Source: CAWCUU01 sp963798855
Lineage (GTDB): Bacteria > Gemmatimonadota > Gemmatimonadetes > Longimicrobiales > RSA9
NCBI GenBank assembly: GCA_963798855.1
Contig: CAWCUU010000002.1
Location: 496,001-560,000, forward strand
DNA: 64,000 bases
Reading direction: 5' to 3'
Under the pieces are notes generated by a model, which had not been told where the DNA came from, did no database searches, and saw only the letters and a program-made list of their open reading frames with translations. How positions within the stretch are numbered: position 1 is the first letter of the stretch; every line of letters begins with the position of its first letter. The position numbers were made by a program, and so were the translations under genes. This document shows, in pieces, positions 41,903 to 51,800 of this stretch.

Positions 41903-44002
41903 ATGATGCGTACGCGATTCGCAGTCGGCTCGCTGCTGCTGTGCGCCTCCGCCCTGAGCGCGCAGCAGACCGATGACCCCTACCTCTGGCTCGAGGATGT
42001 CGAGGGCGCCCGGCCGCTGGCGTGGGTGAAGGCGCACGACGACTCGACCATCGCGGCGCTCGGAAACGGCCCCGTCTACCAGCAGGCCTACGACCGGACG
42101 CTGCAGGTGCTGAACTCGCACGACCGCATCGCCTATCCCAGCATCATGGGCAATGGCCTGTCGAACTTCTGGCAGGATGCCGAGCATCCGCGCGGAATCT
42201 GGCGGTCGACCACCTGGGACTCGTACCTCAGCGGGCAGCCGCAATGGCATACGCTGCTCGATGTCGACTCCCTGGCCGCGGCGGAGGACGTTCCCTGGTC
42301 GTTCCACGGCGCGAACTGCCTGCCCCCCGAGGAGACGCTCTGCCTGGTGAACCTCTCGCGCGGCGGAGCGGACGCCGTGCAGATCCGCGAGTTCGACACG
42401 CGCACCGGCCGCTTCGTCGACGGGGGCTTCACGCTGCCCGAGGCGAAGCAGGACGTCGCCTGGCTGAACCACGACGCGATCCTCGTCGCCACGGATTTCG
42501 GCCCCGGAAGCATGACCACGTCCGGGTACGCGCGAATCGCGAAGCTGTGGAGGCGCGGCACGCCGCTGACGTCTGCGCGAACGCTGTTCGAGGGGAAGGA
42601 GACGGACGTGAGCGTCGGCGTCGGCTCGGTCCGGACCGCGGATCGGACCTTCGCGGTCGTCTCGCACAGCCCCCGCTTCTTCGAAGCCGAGCTGTTCGTG
42701 CTGCAGGGCGACTCGCTCGTCAAGCTCGACCTGCCGCTGGACTCGGATGCGGACATGGTCGGCGACCGGCTCGTCGTCTACCTGCGCTCGGCGTGGGACG
42801 TCGGCGGCCGGAGCTATTCGCCCGGCTCGCTCATCGCGACGGGCCTCGACGACTTCCTCGACGGCGAGCGCGACTTCCAGCTCGTGCTGAAGCCGGGCGA
42901 GCGAGCGACGATCGACGGCGTTCGCACCACCCGCGACCACCTCCTCGTCGACGTGCTCGACAACGTGCGCCCCGAGCTGATCCGCTATCGCTACGACGAC
43001 GGCCGCTGGAGCGCCGACACCTCCTCCGTCCCCGACTTCGGCAGCATGCGCGTCGTGGCGACATCGCCCACGACGAACCGCTACTTCTACAGCTTCAGCG
43101 GCTTCACTCAGCCCGCGACGCTGTACCTCGCCACCGAGGACGGCACGGCCCGCGAGGTGGCGCGCATGCCGGCCCAGTTCGACGCCACCGGGCTCGTCAC
43201 CGAGCAGCACGAGGCGACCTCGAAGGACGGCACGAAGGTCCCTTACTTCGTCGTCCACGAGAGCGACGCCGTGCAGAGCGGCAACAACCCTACACTCCTC
43301 TACGGCTACGGCGGGTTCGAGATCTCAATGCTCCCGTCGTACAACCCCGTCATGGGCGCCTCCTGGCTCGCGAATGGCGGCACCTACGTGCTCGCGAACA
43401 TCCGCGGCGGCGGCGAGTTCGGGCCGAGCTGGCACCGCGTCGCAATGAAGGAGCACCGGCAGCTCGCGTACAATGACTTCATCGCCGTCGCTGAGGACCT
43501 GATCGCGCGCAGGGTCACGTCGCCGGCCCACCTGGGCATCATGGGCGGCAGCAACGGCGGCCTGCTCATGGGCGTCATGCTCACCGAGCGGCCGGACCTC
43601 TGGAACGCCGTCGTGATCCGGAACCCGCTCCTGGACATGAAGCGCTACAGTCACCTGCTCGCGGGCGCGAGCTGGATGGCCGAGTACGGCGACCCCGACA
43701 CCGACGACTGGTCCTACATCAGCCACTACTCGCCGTACCAGAACCTCAAAGCCGACGCGGACTACCCACGTCCGTTCATCACGACCACCACCCGTGACGA
43801 CCGCGTGCACCCCGGTCACGCCCGGAAGTTCGCGGCCAAGCTCGCCGCGCAGGGACACCCCATGTACTTCTTCGAGAATACCGAGGGCGGGCACGGCGCC
43901 GGGGTAACGAACGAGCAGCGCGCTCGCGAGGAGGCGCTGATCTTCTCCTACCTGTGGAAGCGGCTCGGCGAAGACGGGAAGGTGAGCCGCGGCGGAACCT
44001 GA
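41903..44002 (+). CDS. Prolyl oligopeptidase (S9A), secreted
   Basis: 699 residues. Signal peptide MRTRFAVGSLLLCASALSAQ, then DPYLWLEDVEGARPLAWVKA, the typical POP start. A seven-bladed propeller occupies about residues 80-400 and is followed by the alpha/beta hydrolase domain with nucleophile S550 in MGGSNGG, the Asp in TTRDDRVHPGH and the His in EGGHGAG. It cleaves short peptides after proline. Directly downstream of proline dehydrogenase, so extracytoplasmic proline-peptide cleavage and proline oxidation may form one use pathway; no proline transporter is seen. Confidence 0.92.
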   Translation: MMRTRFAVGSLLLCASALSAQQTDDPYLWLEDVEGARPLAWVKAHDDSTIAALGNGPVYQQAYDRTLQVLNSHDRIAYPSIMGNGLSNFWQDAEHPRGIWRSTTWDSYLSGQPQWHTLLDVDSLAAAEDVPWSFHGANCLPPEETLCLVNLSRGGADAVQIREFDTRTGRFVDGGFTLPEAKQDVAWLNHDAILVATDFGPGSMTTSGYARIAKLWRRGTPLTSARTLFEGKETDVSVGVGSVRTADRTFAVVSHSPRFFEAELFVLQGDSLVKLDLPLDSDADMVGDRLVVYLRSAWDVGGRSYSPGSLIATGLDDFLDGERDFQLVLKPGERATIDGVRTTRDHLLVDVLDNVRPELIRYRYDDGRWSADTSSVPDFGSMRVVATSPTTNRYFYSFSGFTQPATLYLATEDGTAREVARMPAQFDATGLVTEQHEATSKDGTKVPYFVVHESDAVQSGNNPTLLYGYGGFEISMLPSYNPVMGASWLANGGTYVLANIRGGGEFGPSWHRVAMKEHRQLAYNDFIAVAEDLIARRVTSPAHLGIMGGSNGGLLMGVMLTERPDLWNAVVIRNPLLDMKRYSHLLAGASWMAEYGDPDTDDWSYISHYSPYQNLKADADYPRPFITTTTRDDRVHPGHARKFAAKLAAQGHPMYFFENTEGGHGAGVTNEQRAREEALIFSYLWKRLGEDGKVSRGGT

Positions 44003-44025
44003 GAGCCGCCCCGAGACCCGATCGC

Positions 44026-44094
44026 CCTGACTAGCCTGCTCAGCCTGACTAGCCTGACTAGCCTGACTAGCCTGACTAGCCTGCCTAGCCTGAA
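44026..44094. repeat. 9-bp tandem repeat CCTGACTAG before queE
   Basis: About eight tandem copies of CCTGACTAG, four of them perfect and contiguous (about 44044-44079), the others with one to three changes. They fill the gap between the oligopeptidase stop and the queE ATG at 44099, leaving no normal ribosome-binding site. Each unit contains an in-frame TAG in one frame. Confidence 0.8.
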
Positions 44095-44098
44095 ATAG

Positions 44099-44797
44099 AT
44101 GATGCCCGAACCCTTCCTCAGGATCACCGAGATCTTCCACTCGATCCAGGGCGAGAGCACCTGGGCGGGGTTGCCGTGCACGTTCGTGCGGCTGACCGGA
44201 TGCCCGCTGCGCTGCGTCTGGTGCGACACCGAATACGCCTTCACGGGCGGCGCGCGGATGACGCTCGAGGCGATCGTCACCCGGGTCGAAGAGATCGGCA
44301 CGCCGCTCGTGGAGGTCACGGGCGGCGAGCCGCTCGCGCATCCCAACGCGTTCGAGCTGGTGCGCCGCCTGCTGGAGCGCGACCTCACGGTGCTGGTGGA
44401 AACGTCGGGCGCCTTCGACATCGCACCGCTCAATGCGCGGGCGCACACGATCATGGACCTGAAGTGTCCCGGCTCCGGCGAGATGGACCGCAACCTGTGG
44501 TCGAACCTCGACCAGCTCGACTCCGGCAATGAGGTGAAGTTCGTGATCGCCGATCGCGTCGACTACGAATGGGCGCGGACCGTCGTCCGCGGGGATGCCC
44601 CCGAGACGGCCGGCCATGGCACGCCGCTCGGTGAACGAGTGCTCGCCGGCGACCTGCGCGCGATCCTCTTCTCTCCCGTCTGGGAGCGGATGGACTTCCG
44701 TGACCTCGCCGCCTGGGTGCTGGAGGACCGGCTCCCGGTCCGCTACCAGCTGCAGCTCCACAAGGTGGTCTGGGGGCCGAACACCACCGGAGTCTGA
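44099..44797 (+). CDS. queE: 7-carboxy-7-deazaguanine synthase QueE
   Basis: 232-residue radical SAM enzyme of queuosine/7-deazaguanine synthesis. EIFHSIQGESTWAGLPCTFV, then GCPLRCVWCDTEYAFTGGA with C-x3-C-x2-C binding the [4Fe-4S] cluster (cluster Cys at about 36, 40 and 43), LVEVTGGEPLAHP and IMDLKCPGSGEM. ATG 44099 or 44102. The first bases lie at the end of the 9-bp repeat, so translation start signals are unusual. With queG in the window but queC/D/F absent, the pathway genes are dispersed. Confidence 0.92.
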   Translation: MMPEPFLRITEIFHSIQGESTWAGLPCTFVRLTGCPLRCVWCDTEYAFTGGARMTLEAIVTRVEEIGTPLVEVTGGEPLAHPNAFELVRRLLERDLTVLVETSGAFDIAPLNARAHTIMDLKCPGSGEMDRNLWSNLDQLDSGNEVKFVIADRVDYEWARTVVRGDAPETAGHGTPLGERVLAGDLRAILFSPVWERMDFRDLAAWVLEDRLPVRYQLQLHKVVWGPNTTGV

Positions 44798-44823
44798 CGC
44801 GCCGCTTCGTCCGCGCCGAGCCC

Positions 44824-46212
44824 CTACTTGCCCCTGCCCGGCTTCTTCGACGTCGTCCTCTTTCCCGCAGCCTTCCTCGCCGGCTTCCGGGCGGCTTTCT
44901 TCGACGGCTTCCTGGAGCTCCTGCCGGCTGTCTTCTTCGCGGATTTCTTCGCCGTCGCCTTCTTCCCCGCCTTCGTTGAGGCGCCCCTGCCGGCGGCCTT
45001 CTTCGGGGCGGCCTTCTTCGGCGTGGCCTTCCTCGGCGTGGCCTTCTTCGGCGCGGCCTTCTTCGGCGCGGCCTTCTTCGGCGCGGCCTTCTTCGGCGTG
45101 GCCTTCCTCGGCGTGGGCTTCCTCGGCGTGGCCTTCCTCGGCGTGGCCTTCTTCGGCGTGGCCTTCCTCGGCGTGGCCTTCCTCGGCGTGGCCTTCCTCG
45201 GCGTGGCCTTCCTGGGCGTGGCCTTCCTGGGCGTGGGCTTCCTGGCTGGCGCAGACTTCCGGGCCGCGGCCTTCGTCTTTGCGGCCTTGCCCTTCGCGGC
45301 CTTGCCCTTCGCGGGCCCCGCTGCCGATGCCGCCTTCGCCGGCCTCTCCTCGGCCGCCTTCTTCGCAGCCTCCTTCGCCGTCGCCGCCTTTGCGGCCGCC
45401 GGCTTGCTGGCCTTCGGCCTGGCCGCTCGCGCCGCCGCGGCCGCCATCACCTTTTCCGCAGCCGCGTCTTCGCCGATCCGCGCGAGCATCTTCGCCGTCC
45501 ACTCGGGCTCGGCTTCCTGAAGCCGCTTCTTGCGGAGGTTCTCGCGCACCAGCCAGCGGATGTCGGAATCGTCTTCGTCGACCCAGCGCTCGAACGGCTT
45601 CTTCGCCTCGTTCGGAGCCTCCGAGATCAGCACGCTCCAGGCGTAGCCGAGCGTCTGACGCAACGCCCGCACATCGCTGTCGCCATGGCTCGACTCTTCG
45701 AGCAGAGTGGCGGTGATCCGATCGGTGAGGTCGACCGCGGCCGCGGCGTCGTCCGGGTTGTCGAGCAGCCGAGGCTCCGCGACGGCCGCCACGGCTGCCC
45801 GCCGCTCGAGGGGGCGCCCCCGGCTCCAGGCGCGCATTTCGGAGAGCAGCAGCCCCATGTCCTCGCCGCCCAGGTGCTGGAGTCCGAACGCGATCCCCTC
45901 ACGCACGCGCCAGCGCGGATCGTTCGCGATCATGCGCATGCGCGCCAGCAGCCCGCGCTCCCCCCGCGCGACGCGCTCGCCGAGGCCTGCGGCACCCGCC
46001 ATTGCCAGGAATGACTCCGGGGTGTCCTCCGCGGCGCGATCCGGCGTCCAGCGGAGCAGCTCGAAAAAGCGCTCCGTCGTCCCCTCCAGCACCACGGCTT
46101 CCATCAGCTCCAGGTTCGCCCGCGAGCCCGGTAGCCCGGAGTTCCGCCGCAGATAGTCGTCCCACCCGTACAGCGCCCGGAGCGTGTTCCGATAGTCTTC
46201 GACACTCTTCAC
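44824..46212 (-). CDS. HEAT-repeat protein with histone H1-like lysine-rich tail
   Basis: 462 residues. Residues 1-245 are helical repeats of AlkD/HEAT character (ANLELMEAVVLEGTTERFFE; ARMRMIANDPRWRVREGIAF; DDSDIRWLVRENLRKKRLQ). From about 265 the protein is a Lys/Ala/Pro-rich tail with 16 tandem pentapeptides P-[RK]-K-A-[TA] (for example PRKATPRKATPKKAAPKK), ending KKPGRGK. The tail is like eukaryotic H1 and bacterial Hc1/AlgP-type tails and must bind DNA. A DNA-alkylation-repair-like head fused to a nucleoid-binding tail is a plausible reading. Single gene, convergent with queE. Confidence 0.75.
   Translation of the reverse strand: MKSVEDYRNTLRALYGWDDYLRRNSGLPGSRANLELMEAVVLEGTTERFFELLRWTPDRAAEDTPESFLAMAGAAGLGERVARGERGLLARMRMIANDPRWRVREGIAFGLQHLGGEDMGLLLSEMRAWSRGRPLERRAAVAAVAEPRLLDNPDDAAAAVDLTDRITATLLEESSHGDSDVRALRQTLGYAWSVLISEAPNEAKKPFERWVDEDDSDIRWLVRENLRKKRLQEAEPEWTAKMLARIGEDAAAEKVMAAAAARAARPKASKPAAAKAATAKEAAKKAAEERPAKAASAAGPAKGKAAKGKAAKTKAAARKSAPARKPTPRKATPRKATPRKATPRKATPRKATPKKATPRKATPRKPTPRKATPKKAAPKKAAPKKAAPKKATPRKATPKKAAPKKAAGRGASTKAGKKATAKKSAKKTAGRSSRKPSKKAARKPARKAAGKRTTSKKPGRGK
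44991..45240. repeat. 15-bp coding tandem repeats in the H1-like tail
   Basis: About 16 tandem copies of a 15-base unit (GCCTTCTTCGGCGTG and variants on the plus strand) encoding the pentapeptide repeats. Being a multiple of three, copy-number change would lengthen or shorten the tail without a frameshift. Confidence 0.85.
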
Positions 46213-46357
46213 GCCGCCTCCTCACAGCCGCCGTCAGCGCCCGCCAGCAGCGGGTCGGGCCACCCGGACCCCATTCCCCAGCGTGCGAATATGCAGGAAA
46301 CGCCTGTGTGCAGGCCAGATTCTTGCCACGCGGCAGGTCGAACTGCGCAACCCCGCC

Positions 46358-47536
46358 TCACACCTGCCCCTTCTCGATTCTCACTTCGATGCCCCCGTTG
46401 CGCGTGCGCAGCAGTGTCTCCAGCGGGATGCCGATCTGCGCGCCCAGGCGTCGATCGGCGGAGAGCAGGGCGATCTGCCAGCCCGGCAAATGTTCCCGCG
46501 CCACGTGGCCGAGCGCTGCGTAGAGATCGCGGAGCGGATCGGCGCGGCCGATGCGCGCTCCGTAGGGCGGATTCGTCGCGAGGAGACCCGGCCCGCCCGG
46601 GGGCGTCTCGAGGTGTGAGAGGGCGAGGTTCCGGAAGGCGATATCGCCGATCACGCCGGCTCGCGTGGCGTTGCTCACTGCCGCCGCGATCGCCCCGGCA
46701 TCGCGATCGGAGCCGATGATCGCGACCTCGGCTGCGGGAAGGATCCGCTCCCGCGCCGCGTCCACGATCCGGCTCCAGACCTCGGCGTCGAAGTCGGGCC
46801 AGCGCATGAACGCGTGGGGCCGCGGCCGCCGATCGGCGGCCGCGAGGCCGGGCGGGATGCGACGCGCGAGCAGCGCTGCCTCGACGGGGATGGTGCCGGA
46901 GCCGCAGAACGGATCCAGCAGCGGCGTCTCGCCGTCCCAGCCGGCGGCAAGCAGGATGGCCGCGGCGAGGGTTTCACGCATCGGAGCGCGGGCGAGCGCC
47001 CGCCGGTATCCCCGGCGGTGCAACAGCTCACCGGAGGCGTCGGCGCTGATCGTGAAGCTGTCGCGATGGACGCGGACGACGATGAGCTGCGCTTCAGCGT
47101 CGTCGCCGCCGTCCGACTCGTCGCCAGCGTCGACGTCGCCCGGTCGCCCGATGTCCGTCTGCGTGGGCTTCGCTCCCGTGGCGGCCGCGATGGCAGAAAG
47201 GAGTCGTTCGGCGATGGCGTTCTCGTGGTACAGCTTCGATCGCTTCGAGGTGACTCGCAGCCTGACCGGGCCCGCGGTCAGAAAACGGCTCCATGCGACC
47301 TCTCGCGCGCGCTTCTCGAGCTCCCAGAAAGCGGTGGCACGGAACACGGCCGCGCGCGCGAGGAGGCGACTGGCCGTGCGCAGGTGCAGCGATGCCGCGT
47401 AGAGTCCGGCCCGGCCGCCGCCGAACCCGACACCGCCACTCTCCACGGCGGCCTCGATGCCCAGTGACTCGAGCTCTCGTGCCGTGAGAAGCTCCAGGCC
47501 GGGCGCCGTCGTGGCGAAATACGGCCGCGTCGTCAT
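46358..47536 (-). CDS. rlmL: THUMP-domain class I SAM RNA methyltransferase (RlmL-like)
   Basis: 392 residues. MTTRPYFATTAPGLELLTAR opens the ferredoxin-like and THUMP part (VRVHRDSFTISADASGELLH, HRRGYRRALARAPMRETLAA). The methyltransferase core has LLDPFCGSGTIPVEAALLAR (SAM motif), IIGSDRDAGAIAAAVSNATR and the catalytic NPPYGARIG. Matches the YcbY N-terminal half/RlmL type that makes m2G2445 in 23S rRNA, without the RlmK half. Start ATG 47536 overlaps the upstream lipoprotein stop (ATGA). Confidence 0.88.
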   Translation of the reverse strand: MTTRPYFATTAPGLELLTARELESLGIEAAVESGGVGFGGGRAGLYAASLHLRTASRLLARAAVFRATAFWELEKRAREVAWSRFLTAGPVRLRVTSKRSKLYHENAIAERLLSAIAAATGAKPTQTDIGRPGDVDAGDESDGGDDAEAQLIVVRVHRDSFTISADASGELLHRRGYRRALARAPMRETLAAAILLAAGWDGETPLLDPFCGSGTIPVEAALLARRIPPGLAAADRRPRPHAFMRWPDFDAEVWSRIVDAARERILPAAEVAIIGSDRDAGAIAAAVSNATRAGVIGDIAFRNLALSHLETPPGGPGLLATNPPYGARIGRADPLRDLYAALGHVAREHLPGWQIALLSADRRLGAQIGIPLETLLRTRNGGIEVRIEKGQV

Positions 47537-48426
47537 CGCGGGAAGGTACAGGTCATCCGCGCAAGTTGCGCGGGCCGGCCGTGACCCGCCTCGCTGCTCA
47601 GAAAGACCGTGCCGTCCGCGCGGATCGCGATCGCCTCGCCCTGCGACTCGGCCAGCGCGGTCAGCGGAATCCCCCCATCGGCTCCCAGCGCCACGAGGGA
47701 ATCGGGCTTCTCGACCCGGAAGAAGCGGACGGCGTCATAGGTCCGGATGCCGAGCCACTCCCCGTCCGGCGACATCGCAGCGCCGGTGATCAGGGGTCGC
47801 GGTCCTCCCAGTCGTGCCACCGGGCGCGGCACGTTCACACCGTCCGCGGTCGGCCGCGGGACCATGAACACGTAGCGCGGTCGGCCGAGGCTCCCCTTGG
47901 TCACGAGGTACAGCGCGCCCTTCGGGCTGACCGCGATCGCCTCCGTGTCGTGCGGACCGTCGGCGTAACGGATCACGAGCGACGACGCCGGCTGCGAGAC
48001 GCTGTCGCCGGCGTCGGGCTCGGGCACGCGGTAGACAATGAGGTCGCGGCGATCGCCGTCGTTGTTGCCGGTATCGGCGATCCACAGACAGCTACCGCCG
48101 GCCGGGCACGGCCCTGCCGCGATGTCCTCCCAGTCCACGTTCCGAGCGCCCGCCACCCGCACGCGGGCGCGCACGCGCCCGAGCGTGTCCATCGCGAACA
48201 GGACGGGCGGCGCACCCGAGTCGTCGTGGCTCCACAGCAAATTCGGGCGGGCGACGGAGTAAGCCAATCCGCTCGACTCGTCGAGATCGTCGGGCAGGCC
48301 GCCCAGCACCCGCGCGCCGGAGCACACGGGAGGCGGAGTGGGATCGGCCGCGGCGCCGCCGAGCCTGTCGCCCGAGCCCGAGCTGCAGCCGAGCAGGAGG
48401 ATCAGGACCGAGGTGAGTGCGTGCAT
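47533..48426 (-). CDS. Lipoprotein, beta-propeller-like
   Basis: 297 residues. A short signal peptide MHALTSVLILLLGCSS with lipobox LLGC (Cys about 14). The mature part has propeller-like repeats, e.g. LDESSGLAYSVARPNLLWSH, DWEDIAAGPCPAGGSCLWIA with DTGNNDGDRRDLIVYRVPEP and DTEAIAVSPKGALYLVTKGS. The D-T-G-N-N-x-x-x-R motif is frequent in secreted proteins of unknown function resembling SdiA-regulated/esterase-like propellers. Coupled with the rlmL-like gene. Confidence 0.7.
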   Translation of the reverse strand: MHALTSVLILLLGCSSGSGDRLGGAAADPTPPPVCSGARVLGGLPDDLDESSGLAYSVARPNLLWSHDDSGAPPVLFAMDTLGRVRARVRVAGARNVDWEDIAAGPCPAGGSCLWIADTGNNDGDRRDLIVYRVPEPDAGDSVSQPASSLVIRYADGPHDTEAIAVSPKGALYLVTKGSLGRPRYVFMVPRPTADGVNVPRPVARLGGPRPLITGAAMSPDGEWLGIRTYDAVRFFRVEKPDSLVALGADGGIPLTALAESQGEAIAIRADGTVFLSSEAGHGRPAQLARMTCTFPR

Positions 48427-48849
48427 CGTGCCTCTGGAGCGGCCTGCGTGCGCGATCATCCGAGCGCACGGAGGGAAGTCGCGTGCCAGCCGAACGTCGC
48501 GCTCGGCACCCGAGCTGTCACAGATCATCCGCCTGACACGTTCAAGGTTGTCCCGGTGTGAAAGCCCCGGCGGCTTACGCGAGCCGCCCGCCACCCGGAA
48601 GCGCGAGGAACCGACCGTGGTTCCACAGGATTCACCTTGCGGCGGTCTCGTATTCGGCGCACTTTGACTGCGACCCGCTTCCATTCCCAGTCACCGCAAT
48701 GGCCGTTTGCACCCGCCTCCCCACCGGAGTGCGGTCAGACGGTGCAGCATAAAGCGACCGCAGCCGCTGCGGCTGCGAAGCGCGTGCGTAGGGCATTACC
48801 CCATAACCCTCGGCGCCTCCAGGCGTCGACAATCCGAGGAGGGCGAGTA
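48427..48849. other. Divergent regulatory region upstream of susC
   Basis: 423 bases without a gene. It holds a 7-bp hairpin GCAGCCG-CTG-CGGCTGC at 48760-48776, a smaller one GGCGCCTCCAGGCGTC-like near 48818, and the strong ribosome-binding site GAGGAGGG before the SusC ATG. Promoters for both genes must lie here, but no clear -35/-10 pair is seen. Confidence 0.5.
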
Positions 48850-51800
48850 ATGCGTCATTTGCGCTGGCTGCTCATCGCGGGTGCGGCGCTGGTCCTGCTC
48901 CCACCGGGGGCATCGGGCCAGAACGTCGGCACCATTACAGGCACCATCACGAGTCAGGACAACAATCAGCCGCTGACCGGCGTGCAGGTCTTCGTGGCCG
49001 GCACGAGCCGGGGGACGATCTCGAACCAGCAGGGCCGCTACGTGCTGCCGGGTGTCCCCGCCGGCACGCAGATCGTGCGCGCCGTGATCATCGGCTACGC
49101 ACAGGGCGAGGACACGGTCACCGTGACGGCGGGACAGAGCGTCACGGCGGACTTCTCGCTCCGCTCCTCGGCCGTCGAGCTGGAGGGCGTGATCGTCAAC
49201 GCCGTCACCGGCCAGGCCGAGCGCAAGCGTCAGCTCGGCACGAACACCTCCACGATCCAGTCGGCGGAGATCGACAAGGCGCCCATCACGAAGATGGCGG
49301 ACGTGCTGACCGGCCGCGCGACCGGCGTCACGCTGCAGAACGTGAACGGCGCGACCGGCACCTCACAGCGCATCCTGATCCGCGGCGCGAACAGCATCTC
49401 GCTGTCGAACGAGCCGCTGATCTTCCTGGACGGCGTGCTGATCAGCAACTCGAAGGCGGGCTTCGGCGTTGGCGGCCAGGACTACTCCCGGCTGAACGAC
49501 ATCAACCCCGAGGACATCGCGAACATCGAGGTGCTGAAGGGTCCGGCCGCGTCCGCCATCTACGGTACGGCCGCGGCGAACGGCGTGCTGCTGATCACGA
49601 CGAAGCGCGGCCACACCGGTCAGACGGTGTGGAAGGGCTACGCGGAGGTCGGCAACCTGAAGGACGTCAACGACTACCCGACCGTCTGGCTCACGTACCA
49701 GGTCAACGACGCGAGCGCGCCGACGTTCAACGATCGGGGCCGGCTGAACACGGATGGCGACGCCTACGTGCCGTGCCCGAACCTGGATGCCGCGTACGGT
49801 GACTGCACCCAGGACCAGACGGCGTCGCTGGACGCGATCCGCACCGCACCATACGACCCCTTCCGCACCGGCAGCCGGCAGCAGTACGGCCTCAGCGCAG
49901 CGGGCGGCGGTGACCGCGTCACCTACTATGTGTCGAGCGACTGGGAGCAGGAAAACGGCGTTTACCCGAACAACACGCTCAACAAGGTGAGCCTGCGGGC
50001 GAACATGAACGCCAGCCTGCTCGACAACCTCGACGTCCAGCTGACGACCGGCTACACGAAGAGCAACCTCCAGCTCAACGCGAACGACAACAACATCTTC
50101 AGCCCGATCATCAACGCGATCCTGGCGACGCCGTACGTACCCACGCAGGCGCAGATCAATGCGTCCGGCCCCGGCGGCCGTCCCGGCACGGGTTTCGGCT
50201 ACTTCCTGAGCGACATCGAGGAGATCACGACGATCCAGGAGATCGACCGCTACATCATGGGCGGCAACACGACGTGGCGTCCGCTCTCCTGGCTGTCCGC
50301 CAACGTCAACCTCGGCCTCGACTACTACGGCCGCTTCGATCACGAGACGCTGCAGCCCGAGCGGCTGCCGATCGCCGCGACGTATACGCCAGGCTATCGG
50401 GATGCGCAGCGCGGCAGCAGCTACGACTACACGGCGAACGCCTCCACGGCCGCCACCTTCAACCCGACGGACAATCTCATCTCGAACACGACGATCGGCG
50501 GCAGCTACACGAAGGAGCTGTTCCAGGCCGCCGAGTGCTACGGCGTCGGTATCGTCGAGGGAACGAATTCGTGCGGCGCGACCAGCTCGCTGTTCTTCGT
50601 CGACGAGGACTTCTCCGAGATCATCACGATCGGCGGCTTCGCGCAGGAGCAGCTCGCCTGGAAGGACCGCGTCTTCCTCGCCGGCAGCCTGCGCACGGAC
50701 AACAACAGCGCGTTCGGAAAGAATTTCGGCTTCATCTGGTACCCGAGCGGCAGCCTGTCCTGGGTCGTCTCGGAGGAGCCGTTCTTCCCGAAGATCAACT
50801 TCCTGAGCAACCTCCGGGTGCGTACCGCGATCGGCACCTCCGGGCTGCGCCCCGGCTTCCGCGACGCGATCACGCTGCTCGAGCCGACGGCCGTGACGAT
50901 CGGCGGCGAAGACGTCTCCGCCGTCACGCTGAACTCGACGGGCAACCTCGATCTCAAGCCGGAGCGCACGACGGAGTACGAGCTCGGCTTCGACGCCGGC
51001 CTCTTCCAGGATCGCGTATCGCTCGACTTCACGTACTTCCACAAGCGCTCGAAGGACGCGCTGATCTCGCGCCGACTTCCGCCCTCGTATGGGCTGACGA
51101 CCAGCATCTTCGACAACCTCGGCAGCATCGCGAACTGGGGCACGGAGATCGGGCTCAACGCGCAGGTGCTGCAGCTGCCGAACGCCGCGTTGAACATGCG
51201 GCTGTCGGCGACGACGCTGGACAACAAGGTGGAGCAGCTCGGCGAGGGCGTGGAGCCGATCACGCTGAACCGCGGCAACCAGCGCCATCAGGAGGGCTTC
51301 CCGACCGGCGCGTACTTCTCGCGGCCGTACTCCTTCAACGATGCGGACGGCAACGGCAAGCTCACGATCGAGGAGGTGGAGCTGACCTCGGACACGGCCG
51401 TGTACATGGGTCACTCGATCCCGACGAACACGCAGTCGCTGTCGGCGGACCTTACGCTGTTCAAGTACCTCACGCTGACCACGCTCTTCGAGCGGCGCGC
51501 CGGCTTCAAGCAGCTCAACTTCACCGAGGCGTTCCGCTGCAGCACCGGCTACGCCCGCGCGACGCGCGGCAACTGCCCGGGCGTGGCGGACCCGAACGCG
51601 TCGCTGGCCGATCAGGCGGCGTTCATCGCCTACCGGTTCTACGGGCAGACGACGGGCTACATCGAGGACGCCGACTTCATCAAGTGGCGCGAGATGTCGG
51701 TCACGCTCGCGGTGCCGCCCGCCCTGTCCAGCCATATCTCGCAGCTCCAGGGCGCGAGCATCACGTTCTCCGGCCGCAACCTGAAGACGTGGACCGACTA

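Noticed and set aside
44026..44094. CRISPR array
   Set aside because: Units are 9 bases and contiguous with no spacers; no cas genes nearby.
44991..45240. CRISPR or intergenic satellite
   Set aside because: The 15-bp repeats are inside an open frame and encode regular pentapeptides.
43325..45502. 725-codon minus-strand frame with EEGHAEEGHAEE repeats
   Set aside because: It is the other-frame reading of the lysine-rich repeat tail plus antisense of the oligopeptidase and queE genes.
48637..48849. Longer SusC start
   Set aside because: The upstream 71 codons are basic low-complexity sequence; ATG 48850 has a strong ribosome-binding site and a clean signal peptide.
49363..51735. 790-codon antisense open frame inside susC
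   Set aside because: Arginine-rich shadow of a high-GC gene with no motif; susC is unambiguous.
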